Source: B1SED10-74M sp046483445 (GTDB lineage Bacteria > Bacillota > Dethiobacteria > DTU022). Taken from it: a stretch of DNA of 64,000 bases. Positions 24,125 to 31,811 of the stretch are shown piece by piece. The stretch is taken from assembly GCA_046483445.1 (NCBI GenBank), contig JAWODD010000025.1, forward strand, positions 21,724-85,723. The letters are read 5' to 3'. Within the stretch, counting starts at the first letter, position 1. The number at the start of each line of letters is the position of its first letter. Made by a program: the position numbers and the translations under genes. The notes below the pieces were generated by a model. That model was given only the letters and a program-made list of their open reading frames with translations, searched no databases and had not been told where the DNA came from.

Positions 24125-24130
24125 CAAAGA

Positions 24131-24280
24131 AGTAAAAAATAGCAGGCAAGAAGAAGTGACCGCTTCTCACCCTGAGGCGTGCTAAAAAGTACTGTTACCA
24201 GGGTTAATCCATAGATGTTTTAAGGATATTTAGAGCAGGCGGTAATCCCTGCTCTTTAACTTTGTTGGAGGTGAAACGAT
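24131..24280 (+). promoter_or_regulatory. probable L20-type leader of infC-rpmI-rplT
   Basis: About 150 untranslated bases precede infC. They contain CACCCTG...CAGGGTT, and near the end a stem AGAGCAGG/CCTGCTCT (24232-24255) followed by a short T-rich run before the ribosome binding site. Firmicute infC operons carry an attenuator of this type through which ribosomal protein L20 represses its own synthesis. Position and hairpin fit; I cannot confirm the L20-binding fold by eye. Confidence 0.6.
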
Positions 24281-24790
24281 ATTAGTAAAAATTTGTTCGT
24301 GAATGAACAAATTAAGGCTCGGGAAGTTCGAGTTATTGATCCGGACGGCAATCAACTGGGTGTAATGAAAACAGATGAAGCCCTCGACTTGGCCCGTGAG
24401 AAAAAAAAGGATCTGGTTAATGTTGCCCCGAATGAGCGCCCGCCGGTTTGTCGAATGATGGATTACGGCAAATATAAGTATGAGCAAAGCAAAAAAGATA
24501 AAGAAGCGAAGAAAAAGCAAAAGACAACATCAATCAAGGAAATTAAACTGAGGCCTAATATTGAAAAGCATGATTTTGATGTTAAAGTAAAAAGGGGTCA
24601 GAAATTTTTAGAGAAGGGTGACAAGATAAAGGTAACAGTTATGTTCCGGGGACGGGAAATTACCCACCCTGAAATAGCCCAGCGCCTGTGCAAAGATTTG
24701 GCCGATGCACTTTCTGATTATTGTGTAATAGAAAAACAGGCCAAACAGGAAGGGCGTAACATGATCATGATTTTAGCACCTAAATCATAA
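24281..24790 (+). CDS. infC: translation initiation factor IF-3, AUU start
   Basis: A 169-residue IF-3 with the conserved N-domain (NEQIKAREVRVIDPDG near 7-22), the linker and the C-domain (IKEIKLRPNIEKHDFDVK). Translating upstream of the first ATG-like codon gives ISKNLFVNEQI, the family's usual N-terminus, so initiation is at ATT 24281, seven bases after GGAGGTG. AUU starts on infC are known from other bacteria, where IF-3 rejects them and so limits its own synthesis. It leads rpmI and rplT. Confidence 0.93.
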   Translation: MSKNLFVNEQIKAREVRVIDPDGNQLGVMKTDEALDLAREKKKDLVNVAPNERPPVCRMMDYGKYKYEQSKKDKEAKKKQKTTSIKEIKLRPNIEKHDFDVKVKRGQKFLEKGDKIKVTVMFRGREITHPEIAQRLCKDLADALSDYCVIEKQAKQEGRNMIMILAPKS

Positions 24791-24814
24791 GGAAATAGAA
24801 AGGTTGTTGTTCCA

Positions 24815-25006
24815 ATGCCAAAAATGAAAACTCACAGTGGCGCAGCCAAGCGCTTTAAAAAGACCGGAAAAGGTAATTATATGCGGAGGCAGGCTTGCGC
24901 CAGTCACCTGCTTCGCAAAAAAAATGCTGACCGTAAAAGAAGGCTCCGTAAATCAACAATGGTGAAATCCGACGATGTCAAGCGGGTTAAACAGCTTATT
25001 CAATAG
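24815..25006 (+). CDS. rpmI: 50S ribosomal protein L35
   Basis: A 63-residue basic protein with the L35 pattern PKMKTHSGAAKRFKKTG and HLLRKKNADRKRRLR. It starts 24 bases after infC and lies in the usual infC-rpmI-rplT order. Confidence 0.97.
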   Translation: MPKMKTHSGAAKRFKKTGKGNYMRRQACASHLLRKKNADRKRRLRKSTMVKSDDVKRVKQLIQ

Positions 25007-25091
25007 AATAGCTGTTTGACAATGGTTAATAAGTAATCAAAACATAATCAAAGAGAATATTGTGACATTAAAGATTGGAGGATGATTGTTT

Positions 25092-25445
25092 ATGCCTCGC
25101 ACAAAGAGAGGTAATATCGCCCGTAAAAGGCGTAAAAAAATATTAAAACTGGCGAAAGGCTATTATGGTTCGAAAAGTAAGCTTTTCAGGATTGCCAACC
25201 AGCAGGTTATGAAATCCCTGGCTTATGCCTACCGGGATCGTAAGCAGCGGAAAAGAGATTTTCGCAAGTTATGGATTGCCAGGATCAATGCTGCCGCCAG
25301 GGCTGGAGGTTTGTCCTACAGCCGTTTTATCAGCGGTTTGAAAAAAGCGGATGTTCAGGTTAATCGTAAGGTCCTTGCCGATCTGGCGGTTAATGACAAA
25401 GAAGCTTTTGCCCGGCTTGTAGAAGTGGCTAAAGAAAATGATTAA
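25092..25445 (+). CDS. rplT: 50S ribosomal protein L20
   Basis: A 117-residue protein starting MPRTKRGN with the L20 helices (ARKRRKKILKLAKGYYGSKS and INAAARAGGLSYSRFI). It is an early-assembly 23S rRNA binder and the probable repressor of this operon via the leader. I used the ATG at 25092; a TTG two codons upstream is unlikely given the invariant MPR terminus. GGAGG precedes it. An 85-base gap from rpmI is longer than usual but shows no terminator. Confidence 0.97.
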   Translation: MPRTKRGNIARKRRKKILKLAKGYYGSKSKLFRIANQQVMKSLAYAYRDRKQRKRDFRKLWIARINAAARAGGLSYSRFISGLKKADVQVNRKVLADLAVNDKEAFARLVEVAKEND

Positions 25446-25494
25446 TTATAGAAGGCTTCAATAATCGTGATTATGTCCGGGGAGTGGATTTAGT

Positions 25495-26298
25495 TTGGAG
25501 CCAATTCATGTTACAAGCAGCAACCATCCGCTGCTGAAAGAATATGTGAAGCTGCAAAAAAATACCCGCTACAGGCAAAAACAGCAACAGATAGCCCTGG
25601 AGGGGCCAAACCTGGTTTCTGAAGCGATTAGAGCCGGTTTAACTCCAAGGGCTTTTTTTTATACCCAGGAATACTATGAGCAGGCAGGCAAAGAATGGGC
25701 CGATAACTTTTCTCTTTCCGCGAAGCAGGTTATTTTGCCGGAACGGTTGTTTAAAAAAATTGCTGAAACTGAAACCCCACAGCCTGTTGCCGCAATTTTT
25801 TATTTCAGCCAAGCGGTTTACGAATTAAAAGCTGAAAAGAAGCGGCAAATTTATTTGATCCTGGACCGGGTTCAAGATCCGGGGAATATGGGAACAATCA
25901 TTCGCACAGCAGCCGGAGCAGGCGTCGGTGTGATTTTTTACACTACCGGTAGCACCGATCCCTATAGCCCCAAGGTATTACGGGCTACAGCGGGATCTAT
26001 ATTTAGGATCCAGCTAAAGCAAACCGGTGACCCGCTTAACTTAATCCGTTATTTAAAACAAGAAGGGGTGCAGGTAATTGCCGCTTCGGTGGGCAGCGAG
26101 ATAGAGCACTGGTCTGCTGAATACAATGATCGATGTGCATTAATCATTGGCAATGAGGCCGTCGGGATAGACGAAAAACTTGTTTTTGAAGCAGACTTAA
26201 CAATTACCGTGCCCCTGTACGGGCCGGTTGAATCGTTAAATGCCGCGGTAGCTGCGGCAATTATTTTGTTTGAAATAGCTCGCTGTAGCAATAAATAG
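25495..26298 (+). CDS. TrmH/SpoU-family rRNA 2'-O-methyltransferase
   Basis: A 267-residue SPOUT enzyme. It has an N-terminal substrate-binding region with a KNTRYRQKQQQIALEGP-type RNA-binding segment (from 22), then the SpoU core with motif 1 QDPGNMGTIIRT at 127-138, motif 2 IGNEAVGID at 218-226 and motif 3 SLNAAVAAAIILFE at 247-260. It uses AdoMet to methylate the ribose 2'-OH of rRNA or tRNA; the site is not assignable. The start is TTG at 25495 with GGGGAG upstream. It sits between rplT and the pheST T-box, a usual position in Firmicutes. Confidence 0.88.
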   Translation: MEPIHVTSSNHPLLKEYVKLQKNTRYRQKQQQIALEGPNLVSEAIRAGLTPRAFFYTQEYYEQAGKEWADNFSLSAKQVILPERLFKKIAETETPQPVAAIFYFSQAVYELKAEKKRQIYLILDRVQDPGNMGTIIRTAAGAGVGVIFYTTGSTDPYSPKVLRATAGSIFRIQLKQTGDPLNLIRYLKQEGVQVIAASVGSEIEHWSAEYNDRCALIIGNEAVGIDEKLVFEADLTITVPLYGPVESLNAAVAAAIILFEIARCSNK

Positions 26299-26303
26299 AA
26301 GCC

Positions 26304-26332
26304 TTGAAGCTTTATCAGCTTAATGCTATAAT
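26304..26332 (+). promoter_or_regulatory. sigma-A promoter of the pheST leader
   Basis: TTGAAG and a perfect TATAAT with a 17-base spacer, starting 6 bases after the methyltransferase stop and just ahead of the T-box leader. Confidence 0.75.
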
Positions 26333-26338
26333 GCTATT

Positions 26339-26616
26339 AAATTTTCATATGCAAAGCGATGAAGGAGTTAAGTAGGCATAAGGATTTTGGGCGTCTTAAG
26401 GGAGGATTTGCCTTGACTGCAAGCAGATCCGGCGTTACCGGCTGAATTTCGCTCCGGAGTTTGCCGCCGAAGGGCAAAAAAGGACTAAAGCTTGGGTAGG
26501 ACGGCTGCGGTGGATCCCGTTATTGATCTTAAAAAGTGAGCTAAGCGGTGTAGCTAAAATGGGTGGTACCGCGGAAGATAATCTTTCGTCCCTCGGGCGA
26601 GAGATTATTTATTTAT
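26339..26616 (+). promoter_or_regulatory. T-box riboswitch, probably tRNA-Phe responsive, with terminator
   Basis: The T-box sequence AATGGGTGGTACCGCGG is at about 26559-26574. It is followed by a terminator made of ATAATCTTTCG (26578-26588) pairing with CGAGAGATTAT (26598-26608; one G-U) and a T-rich tail. Upstream lies a Stem I-like region with a GATGAAGGAG...AGTAGG left arm and GAATTTCGC on the right arm. The likely specifier is TTC (Phe) at 26448-26450, preceding a G. Uncharged tRNA-Phe would stabilise the antiterminator and allow pheST transcription. Confidence 0.85.
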
Positions 26617-26632
26617 ACGGAGGTGTCTGGAT

Positions 26633-27658
26633 TTGCATGAAAAACTAAATGAACTGGAAAATGAGGCAAAAGAAAAAATTGAAGAGACAGAGGACCTGGA
26701 AGCTCTGAAAGCAGTAAGGGTCCGTTTTTTGGGGAAAAAAGGTGAACTAACCAAACTGCTGCGCAGTCTGGGCAGCGCGCCCCCGGAGGAGCGGCCGATT
26801 ATTGGCAAAAAAGCCAATGCTTTGCGAGATGAGCTTGAGAAGGCAATTGAACTTAAGGAACAAAAATTGCTTGATGCTCAAAAAGAAGAAAAATGGGAGA
26901 ACGAGCGAATTGATGTAACTCTGCCTGGAAGCCCGGTAACATTGGGTCAGAAACATCCCCTTACCCTGGTCCAGGAAGAAATTAAAGAGATTTTTGTAGG
27001 CCTGGGGTTCCAGCTGGCCTACGGCCCGGAAATAGAAAGCGATTACTATAATTTTGAGGCTTTAAATATACCGCCCGACCACCCGGCCCGGGACATGCAG
27101 GATTCATACTATATTACAGATCAATTTTTACTGCGCACGCATACTTCCCCGGTACAGATTAGGGCCATGGAAAAAAGAGCGCCAAAACTGCCTGTGCGGG
27201 TGATTTGCCTGGGCAAGGTTTACCGACGCGATGATGATGCCACCCACTCTCCGATGTTCCACCAGTGTGAGGGGTTGGCGGTAGATACTGATATTACTTT
27301 TGCCGACTTAAAAGGAACCCTGCATTTATTCGTCCGGGAAATGTTCGGGCCGGAGCAAAAAATGCGCTTTCGTCCCAGCTTCTTTCCCTTTACCGAACCA
27401 AGCGCCGAGGTGGATATCTCCTGTATAATGTGTGGCGGCAGCGGCTGTCGGGTATGCAGTAATACCGGATGGCTTGAGATCCTTGGTGCAGGTATGGTTC
27501 ATCCCCGGGTGCTTGAGATCTCCGGTTACGATTCCCAAAACTCGACAGGTTTTGCTTTTGGAATGGGAGTTGAGCGAATTGCCATGTTGAAATACGGGAT
27601 CGGTGATTTGCGCCTCTTTTTTTCCAACGATTTGCGTTTTTTGAAACAGTTTAATTAA
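26633..27658 (+). CDS. pheS: phenylalanyl-tRNA synthetase alpha subunit
   Basis: A 341-residue alpha subunit: an N-terminal coiled coil (1-90) that grips tRNA-Phe, then the class II catalytic core with LLRTHTSPVQIR at 167-178, CLGKVYRRD near 192-200 and FHQCEGLAVD at 209-218. A cysteine group (CIMCGGSGCRVC) lies before the last motif. The start is TTG at 26633 behind GGAGGTG. It pairs with PheT downstream to form the alpha2-beta2 enzyme. Its expression is under the T-box at 26339-26616. Confidence 0.96.
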   Translation: MHEKLNELENEAKEKIEETEDLEALKAVRVRFLGKKGELTKLLRSLGSAPPEERPIIGKKANALRDELEKAIELKEQKLLDAQKEEKWENERIDVTLPGSPVTLGQKHPLTLVQEEIKEIFVGLGFQLAYGPEIESDYYNFEALNIPPDHPARDMQDSYYITDQFLLRTHTSPVQIRAMEKRAPKLPVRVICLGKVYRRDDDATHSPMFHQCEGLAVDTDITFADLKGTLHLFVREMFGPEQKMRFRPSFFPFTEPSAEVDISCIMCGGSGCRVCSNTGWLEILGAGMVHPRVLEISGYDSQNSTGFAFGMGVERIAMLKYGIGDLRLFFSNDLRFLKQFN

Positions 27659-27722
27659 ACCGTTATACACAAGATAACTTACCGGTTAGGTATATTGAAT
27701 GAATGAAGGAGGAAAAAAATAG

Positions 27723-30134
27723 ATGCGTGTCCCATATAACTGGCTGCTAGATTATATTAAACCGGAAATATCTGCCGATGAACTGGCCAATTTATTAACT
27801 CTCTCAGGAATTGAAGTGGGAGCGGTTGAAAGATTTGGCTCCTCTTTGCCGGGAGTAGTTGTCGGGGAAGTGGAAGCTTTAAAGCCGCACCCTGGCAGAG
27901 ATAACTTGATCTTAGTTGATACCAGGGTAGAAGAGGAAGTGTTAAAAATTGTTTGTGGAGCAAAAAATATGCAGGTAAGCGACAAGGTTCCTGTGGCCAA
28001 ACCCGGCTCTGTTTTGCCCGGTGAAAGGCACATCGAGGAAGCGGTTATTTACGGGGCCACTTCCACCGGGATGATCTGTTCCGCCCGGGAACTGGGCCTG
28101 GAGCTTGGTGCTGAAGATGAAATTTTGATCCTTGATCAAACAGCAGAAATTGGCACCCCTGTAGACCAAGTTTTGGGCTTTGACGATAAAATTCTGGAAT
28201 TGGAATTGACCCCAAATCGTCCGGATTGCCTGAGCATGCTCGGGGTAGCTCATGAAGCTGCCGCCCTGACCGGGGCGGAAGTGAAACTGCCTGAGCTGGA
28301 GCCACCGGAAACAACTCCGGCTTTGGAAGAATTCTTTAAAGTCCAGGTAGACGATCCCGACCTTTGTCCACGCTACACCGCCCGGGCGGTCAAGGACGTT
28401 GTCATAAAAAAATCACCACTTTGGATGCAGTTGAGACTGCTCAAAGCCGGGATCCGGCCAATCAGCAATGTGGTGGATATAACCAACTATGTTATGTGGG
28501 AATTTGGACAGCCCCTGCATGCTTTTGATCTGCAAAGACTAGAAAGCAGTGAAATCCTGGTAAGAAGAGCTAGAGAAGGCGAAACCCTGGTCACTCTTGA
28601 CGGCATTGAGCGAAAGCTGACCCCGGAAATCCTGGTAATTACAGATGGTAATATGCCAATCGCTCTTGCCGGAGTTATGGGTGGTGAGGATACAGAAATT
28701 TTCGGGAAAACCAGGGAGGTTTTAATTGAAGCTGCCGGCTTTAATCCAACCAATATTCGCCGCACGGCTCGTCGTTACAACTTGCCTTCGGAGGCCTCAC
28801 AGCGTTTTGAAAGAGGGGTGAACCCGGAGGCGGCAGTATGGTCGCAGAATCGGGCTGCTTTGCTGATGAACAAGTATGCGGAAGGCAAAGTGTTGCGGGG
28901 AATTATTGATTATGATGCAAATCCGGTTAAACCGGCCACCGTTAAGGTTAGCTCTGAACGCGTTAACAAGATCCTGGGCACAGAAGTGCCTGAAAATGAA
29001 ATTATCACTATATTAAACAGGCTTGGTTTTGAGGTTTATAACCAGGGTGGCGGTAATATGGAAGTGGTTGCCCCTTTAAGGCGGGGTGATATTTTCATCG
29101 AAGAAGATGTGGTAGAAGAGATCGCCAGGCTTTATGGCTACAACCAGATTCCATACACCCTGCCGCGCGGTGAACTCCTGGAAAATAGACCAACTGAAGA
29201 GGAAAGATTGCATAACCTGGTAAAAAATGTTTTTACCGCTTCAGGTTTTTTTGAGGGTGTAACCTATTCATTTATCAATCCCAGCGATCTGGTCCGGTTG
29301 AGATATCCTTCTGATCATCCACATATGCAGACAATTCCGGTTCAGAATCCTTTCTCTGAAGAGCAGGGGGTGATGCGCACCACCCTTTTGCCGGGACTCT
29401 TAAAAGCGGTTCGCCATAATATCAGCCACCGGGAATTAAACCAGATGCTTTTTGAGATTGGTTCTGTTTTTAAAGCCGATTCTTTGCCGTTAAAAGAGTT
29501 GCCGCAAGAAAAGGCTAAATTGGCTGTAGCAGCCACCGGTGTGATCCCAGAGCAGAACTGGGCGGTTACACCCCGGAAAGCTGACTTTTTTACAATTAAA
29601 GGAACCCTGGAGACACTATTCAGCCGCCTGCAAATAAATGCAGTTAATTTCATCCCGGTCCAAATGCCTTTTTCGCACCCAACCCGCTGCGCAAAAGTAA
29701 TGATTGGCGATGTAGAACTGGGTTACCTGGGGCAGCTTCATCCTGATATAGCCGAAGCCTGGGAGATTGACCAGCCGGTAACCGTGGGTGAATTTGACCT
29801 TTCCGTCCTGGAAAACATGGCCAACCTGGTTCCCCGGGTAACTCCCCTGCCCCGTTATCCGGCCTCGAGCAGGGACCTGGCCATAGTTGTTCCTAAGGAG
29901 ATATCTGCAAAGCAGCTGGAAAAAACAATTAGAGAAGCGGGGGGCGATATGGTCAGCAGGGTTAAACTTTTTGACCTGTACGAGGGTAAACAGATCCCCG
30001 AGGATAAACGCAGCCTGGCTTATTCGATCACTTTTCGCCTGGAGGATCGCACCTTAACTGATCAAGAAGTCAATCAGGCTCAGCAAAATATCGAAAAGGC
30101 CCTTTTTGAGCTCGGGGCTGTTTTACGAAGCTAA
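27723..30134 (+). CDS. pheT: phenylalanyl-tRNA synthetase beta subunit
   Basis: An 803-residue beta subunit. The order of domains matches the family: an N-terminal tRNA-binding OB fold (about 40-150), B3/B4 editing region, B5, the catalytic-like core and the C-terminal FDX-ACB domain with PRYPASSRDLAIVVP and the DRTLTDQEVN end. It starts with MRVPYNWLLDYI, a typical terminus, behind AAGGAGG, 64 bases after pheS. Confidence 0.96.
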   Translation: MRVPYNWLLDYIKPEISADELANLLTLSGIEVGAVERFGSSLPGVVVGEVEALKPHPGRDNLILVDTRVEEEVLKIVCGAKNMQVSDKVPVAKPGSVLPGERHIEEAVIYGATSTGMICSARELGLELGAEDEILILDQTAEIGTPVDQVLGFDDKILELELTPNRPDCLSMLGVAHEAAALTGAEVKLPELEPPETTPALEEFFKVQVDDPDLCPRYTARAVKDVVIKKSPLWMQLRLLKAGIRPISNVVDITNYVMWEFGQPLHAFDLQRLESSEILVRRAREGETLVTLDGIERKLTPEILVITDGNMPIALAGVMGGEDTEIFGKTREVLIEAAGFNPTNIRRTARRYNLPSEASQRFERGVNPEAAVWSQNRAALLMNKYAEGKVLRGIIDYDANPVKPATVKVSSERVNKILGTEVPENEIITILNRLGFEVYNQGGGNMEVVAPLRRGDIFIEEDVVEEIARLYGYNQIPYTLPRGELLENRPTEEERLHNLVKNVFTASGFFEGVTYSFINPSDLVRLRYPSDHPHMQTIPVQNPFSEEQGVMRTTLLPGLLKAVRHNISHRELNQMLFEIGSVFKADSLPLKELPQEKAKLAVAATGVIPEQNWAVTPRKADFFTIKGTLETLFSRLQINAVNFIPVQMPFSHPTRCAKVMIGDVELGYLGQLHPDIAEAWEIDQPVTVGEFDLSVLENMANLVPRVTPLPRYPASSRDLAIVVPKEISAKQLEKTIREAGGDMVSRVKLFDLYEGKQIPEDKRSLAYSITFRLEDRTLTDQEVNQAQQNIEKALFELGAVLRS

Positions 30135-30261
30135 AAAGCAGGATCTTAGGTGATCTACCGCGAATAAATCAAAAGAGGATCTCCATCAACGAGAGGTGAA
30201 TTAAAAAACTCAGGCTTTTTTAGATTTTAGGCTAAATCCCTGAAAGGGGCAGGCGAGAAAG

Positions 30262-30546
30262 ATGGAGGATAAGGATAAGAACAGGATTACCGTCAATATT
30301 ATGGGTGAAGAATATGTGCTTAGAAGCTCTTCTTCTAAAGATCATATGCACAGGGTAGGCAATTACGTTGACCGTTTGATGAAGTCTTTGGCCGAAAAAA
30401 ATATCCAGATGAGTAAACAAAGAATTGCTGTGTTAACCGCCCTTAATCTTGCCGATGAATTGATCAGATTAAAAGAGGAAAAAGAGAGTTCTTCGGCTGG
30501 TTCGGAAGACCAGAAAGGGGATAGTGAAGATAATGAACTGGTTTGA
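30262..30546 (+). CDS. zapA: cell division protein ZapA
   Basis: A 94-residue protein with the ZapA pattern: the RITVNIMGEEYVLRSS-like N-terminal strand, the HMHRVGNYVDRLM helix and a coiled-coil tail (ALNLADELIRLKEEKE) ending in acidic residues. It crosslinks FtsZ filaments at the division ring. Its end overlaps the next gene's start by 14 bases, implying coupled translation. ZapA downstream of pheT is common in Firmicutes. Confidence 0.85.
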   Translation: MEDKDKNRITVNIMGEEYVLRSSSSKDHMHRVGNYVDRLMKSLAEKNIQMSKQRIAVLTALNLADELIRLKEEKESSSAGSEDQKGDSEDNELV

Positions 30547-31102
30547 TATTTTTCTACTCATTGTTTTTGGACTGCACGTGCTCAATGGCTTTTCAAGAGG
30601 CTTAATCAAGCAGCTTTTTGATATATTCAGTTTTATTGTGGTAATTATTTTGTCGTTTTGGGGCAGCCGCTTTTTTAGTGAGGCTTTGGCTGAATATATC
30701 GATCCAGAGAATATCATTTCTCACCATGAGTTGATTGAAAATCTGGGGCTGGAAGTAGCCCTGGAACATGCCCCGCAGTTAATCGCCGGGATTATAACAT
30801 TTCTGGTCCTGTTTATAATTTTCAGTATTGTTTTCCGCCTGCTTTCCGGTGGTTTTCGCTGGATTAACCGCATACCGGTGATCGGGTTTTTTAACCGATT
30901 TGCCGGGATTATTCTGGGAGCGATTATTGGCGTAATTTTCATTTATATAATTGTTGCCCTGGTTTCGATCATCCCACTACAATTTTTTATGGATGCCCTG
31001 GAAGAATCGGAAATAGTCTTTTTTACAGAACATTACCTGGTTACTATTGTAGAAACGATTAAGGAATTTGCGGTTGATTTTTATCTCAATATGAATAGCT
31101 AA
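30533..31102 (+). CDS. CvpA family membrane protein
   Basis: A 189-residue protein with four to five hydrophobic segments in the CvpA/colicin V production arrangement (MNWFDIFLLIVFG start, LHVLNGFSRGLIKQL after helix 1, FNRFAGIILGAIIGVIF in the third helix). The ATG at 30533 is inside the last codons of zapA. A GTG at 30524 is an alternative. Its cellular role is not settled; zapA-cvpA-mutS2 adjacency is common in Firmicutes. Confidence 0.82.
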   Translation: MNWFDIFLLIVFGLHVLNGFSRGLIKQLFDIFSFIVVIILSFWGSRFFSEALAEYIDPENIISHHELIENLGLEVALEHAPQLIAGIITFLVLFIIFSIVFRLLSGGFRWINRIPVIGFFNRFAGIILGAIIGVIFIYIIVALVSIIPLQFFMDALEESEIVFFTEHYLVTIVETIKEFAVDFYLNMNS

Positions 31103-31156
31103 ACATCACTGGTTTCGAACGGTTTATTTTATTGCGGCATATCCCTGCTGGAATAG

Positions 31157-31180
31157 GAGCCGGGAGAAGCCGGTTTTTTT
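31157..31180 (+). terminator. possible terminator after the CvpA-like gene
   Basis: A short GC-rich stem (GAGCCGG against CCGGTTT, four G-C pairs extended by weaker pairs) with a 6-base loop and a seven-T run. It is short, so moderate support only. Confidence 0.5.
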
Positions 31181-31231
31181 GCCTAATAATGAAGCTGCAG
31201 GATAGATAATCTGGCGAAGGGATAGTTTCCG

Positions 31232-31810
31232 GTGCAGTTTGAATTGGATTTTTTTCTGCAAAATACTGCAGAGGTTGCCAGAAAGCTTATTGGTCACTAT
31301 TTGTACCGGGAAACAGAGACAGGTTTGCTTTCCGGAATTATAGTAGAAACCGAAGCTTACCTGAGCGACAATGATCCAGCCTGCCATGCCTCCCGGGGAC
31401 AAACCAAACGGAATGCCACCATGTTTGGCTCTCCCGGTAGAGCTTATGTATATTTTATATATGGTAATTATTATTGTTTAAACGTAGTCACCGGTCCGCA
31501 AGGAAAGGGCGAGGCAGTTTTAATCAGGGCCCTGGAGCCGTTAACCGGAAAAGAATTTATGTATAAACAAAGAGGCAATCATTGCTCCGAAAAAAATCTG
31601 TCGAGTGGCCCCGGTAAATTATGCCAGGCTTTTGCAATTGACAAGAAGTTTGATAAACATGATTTAAGATCCAGGCCGCTTTATTTGCTGTGTAATGATA
31701 ACGCTGATAAAATTGGGCCGGTTAAGGCTACACCGCGAATTGGTCTATCTGTGGCGAAGGATAAATTGCTTCGCTTTATTGTAGAGGGGAACAACTTTTT
31801 GTCGAGGTGA
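31232..31810 (+). CDS. 3-methyladenine DNA glycosylase (AAG/Mpg family)
   Basis: A 192-residue protein of the mammalian-type alkyladenine glycosylase family: ARKLIGHYLYRE near 16-26, VETEAYL at 38-44 with the catalytic glutamate, HASRGQTKRNATMFGSPGRAYVYFIYG around 52-78, and GPGKLCQA near the active site. It removes alkylated purines as the first step of base-excision repair. The start is GTG at 31232 with GAAGGGA upstream. It lies directly before mutS2 with a one-base gap. Confidence 0.88.
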   Translation: MQFELDFFLQNTAEVARKLIGHYLYRETETGLLSGIIVETEAYLSDNDPACHASRGQTKRNATMFGSPGRAYVYFIYGNYYCLNVVTGPQGKGEAVLIRALEPLTGKEFMYKQRGNHCSEKNLSSGPGKLCQAFAIDKKFDKHDLRSRPLYLLCNDNADKIGPVKATPRIGLSVAKDKLLRFIVEGNNFLSR

Positions 31811-31811
31811 G

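Noticed and set aside
24293..24790. infC starting at TTG 24293
   Set aside because: It would cut the conserved N-terminus; ATT at 24281 has the ribosome binding site and the family sequence.
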